Positions 35,863 to 45,040 of a stretch of DNA of 64,000 nt are shown one piece after another (position 1 is the stretch's first letter; the number at the start of each line of letters is the position of its first letter). The stretch is taken from assembly GCF_002494345.1 (NCBI RefSeq), contig NZ_NXNI01000002.1, positions 1 through 64,000 of the forward strand. The letters are read 5' to 3'. The notes under the pieces were generated by a model. The model did not search any database and was not told the DNA's origin. It worked only from the letters and a program-made list of their open reading frames with translations. The position numbers and the translations under genes were made by a program. Origin of the DNA: Natrinema ejinorense (GTDB taxonomy: Archaea; Halobacteriota; Halobacteria; Halobacteriales; Natrialbaceae).

Positions 35863-38800
35863 ATGGTATCTTCGATACAGGAAGTCAAACCCGACGAACT
35901 GATAGATGTCCTCGAGCCGGGTGATGTGGCCCTCGTTCTCGGTGCTCCCGGCGTCGGACAGTCACAGCACCTGCGGTCACTCGGCGAGATGGTCACCCAA
36001 CTGTCCGAAACTACCGCCGTCGATGACCAGGAACGCGTGATCGTCGAGGACTTCGTGTCCGCGGTGTTCGACCTCGACGACGAAGCTGTGGGGACCTACA
36101 GTGCCGAGTACGGCGAGAAATCGCTGTTTTCCAGATCGGGTGGTGCAGTGCTCGTCACCCGTCCACGGGGCTTCGACTGGCTTTGCCGGAGCGATCGTGG
36201 CGTCTCCGGAAGATTCATCGAGACGGTCGACACCGTTCTGCTGGTCCGAACACCGCCGACTGGTGCCACAGCCGCGATCGACGATGTTCGGCAGCGTCTC
36301 AACAAACGGAGCCTGGGCGGACTGCGAGACGACACGCGAGGGGCAGTGCTGGAGTGGGCCAGGTATCCGCCATACTACTTCGACACCCCCGAACTGCAGG
36401 AGAGACTGGGATGGTACGATGCGACAGTTACGCCCGCAGCGTTTCTCTCCCGCTCGAAATACGACGCTGCGGAGCTACTCCTGCCTGGCGACGCCAGGCG
36501 AGCGTTCGGGGACCGTGACGTCTCGGTCGGAGCGTTCAGCGGGGAGGTCGCGGACGTTGTTTCGCGACTCGTCCCGACTGGTGGCCTCCCCAGTCGAACC
36601 CCTAACGAACGTTCGCCAGCGGCCCTCGCTGCGGTAGCGCTGGTCGCCGTCGGACTCGCCGAGGATGCAGACTGGTTCGGAACCCTCGCTCGGTCTCGAG
36701 CACTCCCCACAACCGCCGAGGCACTGGAAATCGCCCTGGATCTTCCGCCCGGAACGATCGAGCACCTCCACGTGTTCGCCGCCGATCCCGCGCGAGCACT
36801 GATCCGCGATCGTCTCGCTGACGACGCCGACGAGGACTCAGTCGTCGACGTGGCACGTGACGTGATCGGAGAAGCGGTGGACGCGCTCCAAGCGGTGGCC
36901 CCAGCGCTCGAAACGATGTCGATGGGGCCTGAGACGTACGGCTCGTCGCCACTCGTCGGTGCCTGGCACTGGGACGGACCGCAAGCGTTGTGCGATTCCG
37001 CAGCCGAGCGTGAGATTCCCGAACTGATCCGGAAGTCGGACGGAACCGACGACGAGACGGACTCGGACTGGCGGACGTTCGTCGACGAAGCGGAATTTCT
37101 CGACGCGCTCGACGGGGGCCTAGTGGTTCTCTCCGGTCCCAAAGGGAGCGGGAAGCGACGGCTGGCCGCGTCCCTCGCATCGGAACTCTCCGACTGGGGA
37201 ACGACCGTTCGACTGCCCGCTCTCACACACCCCGACCACGTTCGGACGGGGATCGAGGCAACGCCGAACGCGGTCGTCGTCGCAACGTACGGTGCCGAGC
37301 CTGCGAGTGTCGACAGCGACGACGGCGTTCGAGCAGTCCCCGAGTGGGTCGACGACGGGAGCTGTGCGGGCGCACTGCTCATCTGTGACGACAGCAACCG
37401 TGAGCGGCTCGAGGACGTCGCCGAACGGACTGGCTGTGACGAACTCGACGCCTGGGCCGACCGCGTCGAGTTCTCGCTCGACGATCCGACCACCAATATC
37501 GATCGAGAGCCGGCGACCGTCGCTCGCGACCTGCTCGATGCGATCGGCTGGAACGAGATCCAGTCGCCGTCTCGCCGGTTAGTCGACGTCGAGTCCGTCA
37601 CGGACCAGAGCACACTGGCAGTGATTGCAGGTGTTTCGGATCACGCCCTCGATGGCGAGTTCGTCGGGACGGTCGTTGCCGAGGCCGTCGACATCATTTC
37701 GACGACGCACGGGCCAGCCGCGGCCGAGCAGTGGCTCTCGTTCATCGACGACCTCGTGGCGGATGTCGGGCGAAATCGAACCGCCGACTCCGACGAGTCC
37801 CTCCTGTACCGGGGAGAGGTCTACGAGACGGCAATCGCAGCCGTCGCCCGAGCGAACCCGAGGACCGACGAATGGGTCCACGCGGTCGCACGCGGCGTGC
37901 TCGAGGTCACGAACGAAACCGCCACCCCGCACGGACGGGAGTCGGTCGGTGGCGACGTGGAACCGTTTGCTACCGCTTTCACGGGCGCACTGGCGCGGCT
38001 CGCACAGCCGCCGGACGGCTCGAGGATGAACCACGGTGCGATCGAGTGTGTCGACCAGGCACTCCACGATATGGTCTCGGATGACGGGTGGCAGTTTCCG
38101 CTCCACGTCGTTTACGGGGGCGCGGTCGGCCGAATCGTCCGACGGGCTGACGATCCGATGGCGGCGAACGGCGGCATCACCACCATCGTCTCCCGTGTTC
38201 GCCAGCATGCAATGAGCCCCAACGATCGCTACACGATGGGCGTCCTCGGGAGCAGTTTCGCGTCTATGCTCGGGGCAGTCGCAGGTGTCGAGTGTTCACC
38301 CGAGGAACTGTCGGCCTGGGTAGCCGATATCGAGTCCCGTGCCAGGGAGGCAGTCCAGATCATCCTCGATCGGGAGACTCAACGTCTGATGCTCACGGAG
38401 TTCTACGTCGAAGGGATCGGTCTGTGGCTGTTCGAGCACGACTGTCCGGACGAGGACCTCGGCCCCTTCCTCGACGCCGTCGGCCGGAGCATGTGCCACA
38501 CAGCGACAGCGGTCGACCTCGACCACGATCCTGAAACGTTCGTCCTCGACGGGTACGGGCACGCCGTTCGGACGATCGTCCAAATGGGCGAGCTCGACCG
38601 AGCGGAACTGATGTTTTCGACGTGTCACCGGCTCGTCGATGCGATCGCGGAGTCCGGACAGTTCGAGACAGAACAGCAACTCCAAGCAGCCCTGCACGCG
38701 AAAGCGCTCGCCTCCTTTGGCGACGTCGAGCAGGACGATCCCGATGCGGTCAGCAGTTACCCGTACGGGATAGGGACGATTCCGTTCGACGACTCCCTCG

Positions 38801-40143
38801 GCTTCGAGGATTGGATGGAGCTATACGATGCCGCAGTGACGCGGGGAATCACGGTGGACGCACCCACCGAGGAGAGAACGCAATATCTGACTGAGATCTA
38901 CCGCGAGGCGCTCTCGACACACGTCCAGGGCTTCGACGCCGATTCGGACGATGGAGTGACGCCACGCGAGGAACATACCTGGTACGCCGGCCTCACGGAG
39001 CGAATCCAGGCACGGGCGACGGCGACTGATTCCGTCGACGATCCGATGCAGTTCCTCGCAGACGTGTACGGCGGTGCAGCCGTCAGGTGGGCTGCTGACG
39101 GGGACTCGAGTCGGACGCAGGAGTGGATCACGGTACTCGTCCAGTCGCTACGGACCAGTCGCGAGTCTATCGACGGGCCTGACGAGATGGACTGGTTCGA
39201 GGCGTTCGCGTCGACTGACGCCGAGATCCTGGCGGCAGTGGTGACTCGGACGGACGTCGGTGAACGGACACACGAACGGTTGGTCGAGGCGGTGCTGTCC
39301 CAGATCCAGGCGGCTGCGACGGCTCCGGACAATCCACCGCACCCGGTCACGTACGTGGCCTCCGTGTTCGGTGGTGCACTCGCACTCATTGCCGACACCG
39401 AGCCTGCGGAACGCCGATTCGGAGTGACCGAGGTCCTGACAGTCCTCGAGGAATCGTTCCCGCTCGACTGGATCGAACTCGAGCGAGCAGACGTCTTCGA
39501 GCGGATATACGCCGAGGCGCTCGCGAAGGCCGGCCGAACCCACACCGACGTCTCGGAGACGGCGGAGTGGCTCGAGATTGTCACCAGCAGAATCGAAGCG
39601 ACCGCCACGAGGGAAGCGCCGGAGCGCCCGGCCGAGTTCGTCGCCGCCGTGTACGTTCGAGCGATCTTCGACGCGGCTCAGCACGGTGCCGACGAGTGGC
39701 GTCGACGACTCAGTGCGGAGCTCCGGGAGTACGCGACGGGGCCGTACGTTGACGATCCGGCGGCGTTCCTCGAAGGCCTCTACGCCGACGTGGTCGTGAT
39801 GGGCGTAACGAACCACGGCCCCAGAATACGAATCGAAGCGTGCATCGACGCCGTCAGCGAGTCGCTCCAGGCCGCGAGCGACGCGGATCTGCTCCGCTCC
39901 GATGGTGCCCTGGAACGAACGGTTTCGCGAGCCGACGACACGCTGTCGTCGGCTAACGTCGAAAACCCCGGCGATTACGTGATCCGCATCGACCACGGTC
40001 TTCGGAGAACAGGACACGAGGCCCTCGCAAACGACCTCTTCGAACTCGAGGGGGGCGACGAACCCGATGGTCCCGGCGGCGAGACGGGCTCGAATCCCGA
40101 CGGAGGGCTCGGCAGCAACCCACCACAACGGGAGGATCGGTGA
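35863..40143 (+). CDS. Giant P-loop (STAND/AAA-like) protein with helical-repeat C-terminus
   Basis: 1426 residues, no signal peptide, very acidic, cytosolic. A degenerate P-loop GAPGVGQS (27-34, Lys replaced by Gln) opens the protein. A second NTPase-like region has LSGPKGSGKRR (423-433) and a Walker B-like ALLICDD (504-510). From about residue 600 to 1350 the protein is alpha-helical, with three related segments of about 100 residues starting near 1045, 1145 and 1241 that share I-x-A-x-A-T and P-x-x-F/Y-V/L-A-x-V-Y/F-x-x-A. The C-terminus is Gly/Asp-rich and disordered. The layout resembles STAND-type sensors. The HEAT-repeat gene follows 94 bp downstream. I do not recognise a named family. 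Confidence 0.75.
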   Translation: MVSSIQEVKPDELIDVLEPGDVALVLGAPGVGQSQHLRSLGEMVTQLSETTAVDDQERVIVEDFVSAVFDLDDEAVGTYSAEYGEKSLFSRSGGAVLVTRPRGFDWLCRSDRGVSGRFIETVDTVLLVRTPPTGATAAIDDVRQRLNKRSLGGLRDDTRGAVLEWARYPPYYFDTPELQERLGWYDATVTPAAFLSRSKYDAAELLLPGDARRAFGDRDVSVGAFSGEVADVVSRLVPTGGLPSRTPNERSPAALAAVALVAVGLAEDADWFGTLARSRALPTTAEALEIALDLPPGTIEHLHVFAADPARALIRDRLADDADEDSVVDVARDVIGEAVDALQAVAPALETMSMGPETYGSSPLVGAWHWDGPQALCDSAAEREIPELIRKSDGTDDETDSDWRTFVDEAEFLDALDGGLVVLSGPKGSGKRRLAASLASELSDWGTTVRLPALTHPDHVRTGIEATPNAVVVATYGAEPASVDSDDGVRAVPEWVDDGSCAGALLICDDSNRERLEDVAERTGCDELDAWADRVEFSLDDPTTNIDREPATVARDLLDAIGWNEIQSPSRRLVDVESVTDQSTLAVIAGVSDHALDGEFVGTVVAEAVDIISTTHGPAAAEQWLSFIDDLVADVGRNRTADSDESLLYRGEVYETAIAAVARANPRTDEWVHAVARGVLEVTNETATPHGRESVGGDVEPFATAFTGALARLAQPPDGSRMNHGAIECVDQALHDMVSDDGWQFPLHVVYGGAVGRIVRRADDPMAANGGITTIVSRVRQHAMSPNDRYTMGVLGSSFASMLGAVAGVECSPEELSAWVADIESRAREAVQIILDRETQRLMLTEFYVEGIGLWLFEHDCPDEDLGPFLDAVGRSMCHTATAVDLDHDPETFVLDGYGHAVRTIVQMGELDRAELMFSTCHRLVDAIAESGQFETEQQLQAALHAKALASFGDVEQDDPDAVSSYPYGIGTIPFDDSLGFEDWMELYDAAVTRGITVDAPTEERTQYLTEIYREALSTHVQGFDADSDDGVTPREEHTWYAGLTERIQARATATDSVDDPMQFLADVYGGAAVRWAADGDSSRTQEWITVLVQSLRTSRESIDGPDEMDWFEAFASTDAEILAAVVTRTDVGERTHERLVEAVLSQIQAAATAPDNPPHPVTYVASVFGGALALIADTEPAERRFGVTEVLTVLEESFPLDWIELERADVFERIYAEALAKAGRTHTDVSETAEWLEIVTSRIEATATREAPERPAEFVAAVYVRAIFDAAQHGADEWRRRLSAELREYATGPYVDDPAAFLEGLYADVVVMGVTNHGPRIRIEACIDAVSESLQAASDADLLRSDGALERTVSRADDTLSSANVENPGDYVIRIDHGLRRTGHEALANDLFELEGGDEPDGPGGETGSNPDGGLGSNPPQREDR

Positions 40144-40237
40144 GCACGCTGGTTCGATGTATCGTGTAAACGACCGCTCGACGGTCGTCGGAACCGAACG
40201 ATAGACAACCGATACGAGTCCGGATTCGGGAGACAGC

Positions 40238-42193
40238 ATGACCGATCACGCAGACGCACCAGACGATCCAGAACGACGAGTCGAATACCTTCGAGAAACA
40301 GTTGATCCCGCCACGGCGACCGACGACGACATCGACGCGTGGTGTGAACTGCTCGCCGAACGCGATGCACGCTCGCCGGCTTTCGATGCGCTCCGTGAAA
40401 TCTCCGCCGTCCATCGGGATGGACGGCGGGTCGCAGCGGCCATCCAACCCTACGTCGTTCACGAAAACAAACGAGTGTGGGAGAACGCGACCGAGATCCT
40501 CGTAGGGCTCGCACTGGACGATCCAGACGCGCTGGAGGCCACTATCGACTTCCTCGTGGAAACCCTCGACGCCGACGACGACCACCGGCGCGAAACCGCC
40601 TGGTCCGTCCTCGTCGAACTCGCCGAGGTCAAGCCCGTATTGGTTCACTCGCACGTGGACGAGATCATCGGCTATCTCGACCACGACGATGTCTGGCTGC
40701 GTCGCGAGGCCATCGGACTGCTGGCGGCCATCTCGGACGTCTACCCGGAAGCGATCGCTCCGGCCAGCGACGAACTGCTAACGATTTCTCGGGACGAGAG
40801 TGAGGACGTGAGCGCTCTTCCCGGGCCACTCAACCGGATCGCGTTGGTCCGCCCCGATATCGTCCGTCCCGTCGTCGAGGACGTGCGGGACATGCTCACC
40901 GACGAGGTGGTCCATCTTCGGATCGCCGCTGCGACCTCACTCGCCACTATCGCTATCGCGTATCCCGACGAACTCCCGCACGTGGTCGAGGACTTGCTTA
41001 CGCTTGCCGAGGAGGACCCCGAAACTCGGCATCTCGATCTCGCGCGAAGCACAGCGGTCCGGTCGCTCGGACGCATCGGGACCGAGCATCCCGACGCAGT
41101 CGTTCCAGAACTGGACCGTCTCGTAGCGAAACTCGACGACGAGAACGAACAAGTCCGCTCGTCCGCCGTAGACGCGCTCGGGCACATCGCCACCGTTCGG
41201 CCCGCTGCAGTCCGACCCTGTGTCGAGAACCTGGTGGCGATGCTCGAAGACAAAGCCGAAACCGTACAGTTCTCGCTCGTACGGGCACTCGGGAAGATCG
41301 CAGCTGCAGACTCCGAGGTCGCGCCGCTCGTCGTCGAGGCGTTGGACGAGTGGTTTGACCGCGTCGAGGTGGTGAACAGATACCGCGACGATTTCGAGTA
41401 CACTATGCGGTGGTCGATCATCGACGCGTTCGGACGAATCGGTGCGAGCCATCCCGACGTACTCGAGCCGGTCGTGGACGATCTGCGGGGCTTTCTCGCC
41501 GAGGACGGACTCGCTTCGAACGCCGCCGAGGCGCTCGGTGAGATCGGTGCCGTCCGTCCCGACGCCGTACGCTCCGCCGTCGCGGACCTCCATGCGTTGC
41601 TTGCCGACGATAACTGCACAAATCGGAAATCGGCCGCCGTCGCACTCGGGAAGATCGGGGCCGTCGATCCCGACGTGGCGTCACTCGTCGTCGACGACCT
41701 GCAGACGCTTCTCGACGACGATCGGCACTATGGGCGAGCGGCGGCTGCCGAGGCACTCGGAACGATCGCTACGGCGGATTCGGACGTGGCGTCACGCGTC
41801 AGCGACGACATTCAGCCGCTCGCGAACGACGACCATCACGACGTCCGGTCGGCAGCGCTCGAAGCGCTCGGGAAGACCGGGGTCTCGGATCCGGATACGG
41901 CGTCGCTCGTCTTCGACGATCTGCAGGCCGGCCTCCACGATGTCGATCCGAAAGTGCGTTCGTCAGCAGCCAACGCGCTCGGAGTGGTCGGAGCCGCTCA
42001 TCGTGAGCGGGCTCCGCTCGCCACCGACGCGCTTCGATCCCGTCTCGAGCGTGACGACGAATATCTGTCCGTACGGTCGTCGATCGCCGAGGGATTACAG
42101 TCGATCAAGCTGTCCCACCCCGGCGTAGTCCAGCGTACCAGTACGGAGCTCCAAGCCCACATCGACGCTGCCATCGACGTGGGACGTGAGTAG
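40238..42193 (+). CDS. HEAT-repeat protein
   Basis: 651 residues made almost entirely of two-helix HEAT units of about 37-38 residues, each with the pattern VRSSAVDALGHIA then P-x-x-V-x-P-x-V-x-x-L-x-x-L-L-x-D. At least a dozen units run from about residue 60 to the end. Such solenoids bind proteins or nucleic acid; no enzymatic motif is visible. The gene is 94 bp downstream of the 1426-residue P-loop protein on the same strand and is probably its partner. Near-identical units suggest recent expansion by internal duplication. Confidence 0.85.
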   Translation: MTDHADAPDDPERRVEYLRETVDPATATDDDIDAWCELLAERDARSPAFDALREISAVHRDGRRVAAAIQPYVVHENKRVWENATEILVGLALDDPDALEATIDFLVETLDADDDHRRETAWSVLVELAEVKPVLVHSHVDEIIGYLDHDDVWLRREAIGLLAAISDVYPEAIAPASDELLTISRDESEDVSALPGPLNRIALVRPDIVRPVVEDVRDMLTDEVVHLRIAAATSLATIAIAYPDELPHVVEDLLTLAEEDPETRHLDLARSTAVRSLGRIGTEHPDAVVPELDRLVAKLDDENEQVRSSAVDALGHIATVRPAAVRPCVENLVAMLEDKAETVQFSLVRALGKIAAADSEVAPLVVEALDEWFDRVEVVNRYRDDFEYTMRWSIIDAFGRIGASHPDVLEPVVDDLRGFLAEDGLASNAAEALGEIGAVRPDAVRSAVADLHALLADDNCTNRKSAAVALGKIGAVDPDVASLVVDDLQTLLDDDRHYGRAAAAEALGTIATADSDVASRVSDDIQPLANDDHHDVRSAALEALGKTGVSDPDTASLVFDDLQAGLHDVDPKVRSSAANALGVVGAAHRERAPLATDALRSRLERDDEYLSVRSSIAEGLQSIKLSHPGVVQRTSTELQAHIDAAIDVGRE

Positions 42194-42540
42194 CTGGCTA
42201 TCAGGCGCTCTCGAAGTCGAGACGCGATGCAGAGCGTGTTAGATGATCAGACAATCCGTCGAGACCAACGGTGGGTGGTTGTCGGTACATACTGCACTAT
42301 AGTAGCAACTGAAACGATTTACACACTGATCGCAACGCTGCCGTGCGATCAGGTGTGCAATGACTTTCAGTTGCTACTATAGACGTCGAGCCAAAGCGAT
42401 TCGGTATCAACAACGATCGTGTCCGTCGTTCGCTCCGCATCGTCGGCAACCCGTCGACTACGGCATCATCTCGCTGGTCTCGGGGGATCGTATTGAAACC
42501 GTGCTCCCAGTTACTGGTGAGAGATACGATAGATAATTGG
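42194..42540. other. Intergenic with a MITE-like hairpin
   Basis: The spacer between the HEAT-repeat gene and the convergent beta-propeller gene is gene-free. Its main content is the 86-bp inverted-repeat element at 42297-42382. Confidence 0.5.
42297..42382. mobile_element. 86-bp MITE-like element with 18-bp perfect terminal inverted repeats
   Basis: CTATAGTAGCAACTGAAA at the left and its exact reverse complement at the right. The inner halves also pair (ACACTGATCGCA against TGCGATCAGGTGT), so the whole unit folds into one hairpin. The outermost CTATAG is itself palindromic, so it can be read either as repeat end or as a 6-bp target duplication. It has no coding capacity and is probably mobilised by a transposase encoded elsewhere. 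Confidence 0.7.
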
Positions 42541-43539
42541 TTATGCCGCTTCGAAAGCGACGATTCCCTCGGCGGTGGCGACGAGACAGATGCCACCAGC
42601 GAGGGTTACTGATTGGACACGGTCGTCACAGTCGTGACGTTCGAGGACGGCCCCACTCGCGAGGTCAATGAGGATGAGTTCGTCCACGACGGGAAGGAAC
42701 ACCGTTTCTCCGGCTACTGCCGCCGAGTGGATGCGGAAGTCGACTGCCTCTTCGGGGTCGAACACCCACTGCTCGCTTCCCGTCGTCGGATCGACCGCGC
42801 GCAGGCTATCCGAGCGATCCGTTCCATCGGATTCGATGACCAACAACGAGTCGTTCGAGACGGCGATCGGCTCGAGCTCCGGCGGGGCGGTATTTCCGAC
42901 AATCTCCGGGTGAGTCTCCGGCGTCACCCAGTCCGTTTCGCCGGTGTGAGCGTCGACACCGATCAGGTCCGGCGAATCGTAGAACGCGAGCAGTCCAGCC
43001 TCGAGTAGCGGTACGACGTGGTCTCCGCTTACCGAACTAGTCCACCGGTCGCTCCCGTCAGCCGTGGCCACTGCTCTCGACACGCGCTCTCCGTCTTCGC
43101 GAGCGTCCCTCAGAAAGAGGGAATCGCCACCCGCCACGAGCGAGAGTCGGTATCCCGAGGTGATCCGTTTCATCCATTGCTCTTCGCCAGTGTACAGACC
43201 GTACGACCTGATGAAATCCGGCGATCGTATTCCCCCGACGAGAACGGACCCGTTGAGTACGATGGGTTGGCCAGGGTGTTGGACGTCGACGCTCCATCGT
43301 TCGGTCAGGCCGGACAGCGGTGCGCTTTCGGACGGCACTGTACGAGTGTTCGCTCCGTCGTAATTGGGGAGGGGCCAGTCGGTTGGCGAGACGTCCAACG
43401 GTGTGGGATTGCAGTCGTCATCGCGCCAGAAATTCGACCCGTACGCGAATCCACTGAGTGCACCGACTCCCACGCAGGAGCCACCGGCCACCAGCAGTTG
43501 GCGGCGAGACAGCAGACGACGTTGGTCGGTGGAGGGCAC
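42541..43539 (-). CDS. Secreted PQQ-like beta-propeller protein (Tat signal)
   Basis: 332 residues. The N-terminus RRLLSRRQLLVAGGSCVGVG (7-26) is a twin-arginine signal, so the folded protein is exported. The rest is built of repeated strands of the PQQ/YVTN type (TGEEQWMKR, ADGSDRWTS, HTGETDWV, TTGSEQWVF, SGAVLERH), each ending in a Trp-containing motif, and should form a seven- or eight-bladed propeller. Catalytic quinoprotein residues are not evident. It may be a scaffold or binding protein on the cell surface. It converges with the HEAT-repeat gene. Confidence 0.8.
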   Translation of the reverse strand: MPSTDQRRLLSRRQLLVAGGSCVGVGALSGFAYGSNFWRDDDCNPTPLDVSPTDWPLPNYDGANTRTVPSESAPLSGLTERWSVDVQHPGQPIVLNGSVLVGGIRSPDFIRSYGLYTGEEQWMKRITSGYRLSLVAGGDSLFLRDAREDGERVSRAVATADGSDRWTSSVSGDHVVPLLEAGLLAFYDSPDLIGVDAHTGETDWVTPETHPEIVGNTAPPELEPIAVSNDSLLVIESDGTDRSDSLRAVDPTTGSEQWVFDPEEAVDFRIHSAAVAGETVFLPVVDELILIDLASGAVLERHDCDDRVQSVTLAGGICLVATAEGIVAFEAA

Positions 43540-43899
43540 GTCCGTGCATTCTTCGTAGAGTTCAAAAACAGTTCTTGTTATCCTATCACGTCGTTTGATT
43601 CACGGACCTCTTCTCGGCCGGTTCATCACGGAGGGAGGGGCAGTCGATCTCGTGAGGGGAAATCTGCGCCACTTCCCAGCAAGACTCCTAACTCGCGTGA
43701 TGACTTCACCGAACGAGAAGGTTCGGAACCAAGTGCTTCGTTCTGGTCGACATATCTTGCCCTTTACGGGCTCGTTTCGGTCGCTCGGTTGGGATCCGAG
43801 AAATCGTAACTCGTCCGCAGCGCTCGTCCAGCAGGTCGTCGATGAGTGATTCGAGTCCGTGTTCGAGGAATACGAGGTGGGACACCAGCAGAACGTAGC
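43540..43899. other. Intergenic, no clear gene
   Basis: Contains the promoter side of the beta-propeller gene. A minus-strand open frame reaches in from 43966 but becomes non-native after the transposase-like part (VRELLEQFVHY), so no gene is called here. Confidence 0.4.
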
Positions 43900-44075
43900 C
43901 GTCACGTCTAACCGAGTAGTGTACAAACTGTTCAAGTAACTCTCTGACGCTTGCCCGACTGCCCACCCATGAATCATGAACGCGAAACGATCATTTTGAG
44001 CGTGTGAAAACACTGTTCGATCCGGTTCGATCAAGGTACTCGAGTTGATCGCTCACTCCTAATACTGCTGTCAAG
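43900..44075 (-). pseudogene. Fragment of an IS6-type transposase
   Basis: Read on the minus strand with two frameshifts it gives SNRIEQCFHTLKM, then HDSWVGSRASVRELLEQFVH. These match the second half of haloarchaeal IS6-type transposases (DRN-IEKWFHTLKM ... SWVGSR-SVREW-EQFVHYY). The third catalytic residue region is degraded. Confidence 0.6.
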
Positions 44076-44085
44076 AGCACTCACC

Positions 44086-44158
44086 ATAACCGTCAGAGAC
44101 CGCACCAAGCCCTCGGTGGAAAGACACCAATCGAGGAGGTGTAGAACTAGACAGTGCC
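44086..44158 (+). pseudogene. IS6-type transposase C-terminal end with terminal repeat
   Basis: Plus strand: HHNRQRPHQALGGKTPIEEV then a stop, the usual C-terminus of these transposases, followed 3 nt later by AACTAGACAGTGCC (44145-44158). The same 14-mer occurs at 44907-44920 and reads GGCACTGTCTAGTT on the other strand, so it is the element's terminal repeat. Its orientation is opposite to the fragment at 43900-44075, so the locus was rearranged. Confidence 0.6.
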
Positions 44159-44198
44159 GTTAGAACCAATGTATTTAACATAATACAGGGATTTTAAA

Positions 44199-44218
44199 TA
44201 TATATATATATATATATA
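44199..44218 (+). repeat. (TA)10 tract just upstream of a start codon
   Basis: Ten TA units run from 44199 into the A of the ATG at 44218. TTTTAAAT at 44192-44199 is a plausible TATA box, so the repeat fills the TATA-to-start spacer. Gain or loss of a unit would alter promoter spacing. Confidence 0.8.
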
Positions 44219-44403
44219 TGGATCGAAAAGAATATCATCTTGTAGTAATAATCTTTCTATTAGCATCAATAATACAGGTGGTTGGTGATCAGCATACTCC
44301 TGACATGATTGCCATAATCTCTATAGCTATAGTTTATATATCTCCAATATATTTATTAATAAATTTAGTTGGAGATTTCCAATCAATGTTGGAAAATTCA
44401 TGA
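44218..44403 (+). CDS. Small A/T-rich membrane protein
   Basis: 61 residues with two hydrophobic helices (LVVIIFLLASIIQVV and MIAIISIAIVYISPIYLLIN) and an acidic end. Base composition is strongly A/T-rich with codons such as ata and tta, unlike the GC-rich host. This marks recent transfer, probably from a virus or plasmid. It lies between two dead IS6-type ends. A TATA-like element 20-25 nt upstream supports leaderless expression. I do not recognise a family. Confidence 0.55.
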   Translation: MDRKEYHLVVIIFLLASIIQVVGDQHTPDMIAIISIAIVYISPIYLLINLVGDFQSMLENS

Positions 44404-44479
44404 GGTTTCTTATGGATATCCACTACTGCGGCACCAGCTAATTTTGAATACCCCCACTGGTACTTTTCTATCGAGAGTT

Positions 44480-44920
44480 TGATACGGTGGTTACAGTAAT
44501 ACATAAATCATTCAAGCTACTCACGGCCGTTCGACTGCCTGCCCACCCACGGGTTGTGGAAGCGGTCGATCCGCACGTTGAGCGTGTGAGACCATTTTCC
44601 GATGGGGTTTCGATCGGTCTAGTTGACCCGACCACACAATCCTACTCGAGCAAGGGCGATCCGATAGCTGAATTGGGCAACGAAAATCCTGCCTCGGTGT
44701 CTATCGCAGCATACAACCAAGACCGTCCGCCGTTGACCTTGACAGCGGTTTCGTCAACTGCGACACGCAACGGGGATGTCACCAGCGGGTCGTGTCTACT
44801 CATTCACCAACGATTCTTCCACATCCGGCGCATATCTCTCGCTGAGCAGGTCTGCGAACATTTGAACCAAGAGACGCAACGACCCACTCACGTCTCGAAC
44901 TGACGCAACTAGACAGTGCC
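44480..44920 (-). pseudogene. Decayed IS6-type element, minus strand
   Basis: Begins at the terminal repeat GGCACTGTCTAGTT (44920-44907 on the minus strand). A start at 44861 gives MFADLLSERYAPDVEESLVN then a stop. Farther on are VAVDETAVKVNGGRSWLYAA (first catalytic Asp), and after deletion of the middle, DRNPIGKWSHTLNVRIDRFH and NPWVG before further stops. This is the usual order of the haloarchaeal IS6-type transposase, so it is a dead copy missing the central region and C-terminus. Confidence 0.7.
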
Positions 44921-45040
44921 CAGAGGGGTGGTTCCCTGGTTAACAACGGTTTAGAACGAGTATATGTTGTCTACGATCAGTTAGTAGGTTTCTTACTACA
45001 TTTCTTCTCGTTTAGGTCCAGCACAGTCTGCTAAGAAAGT

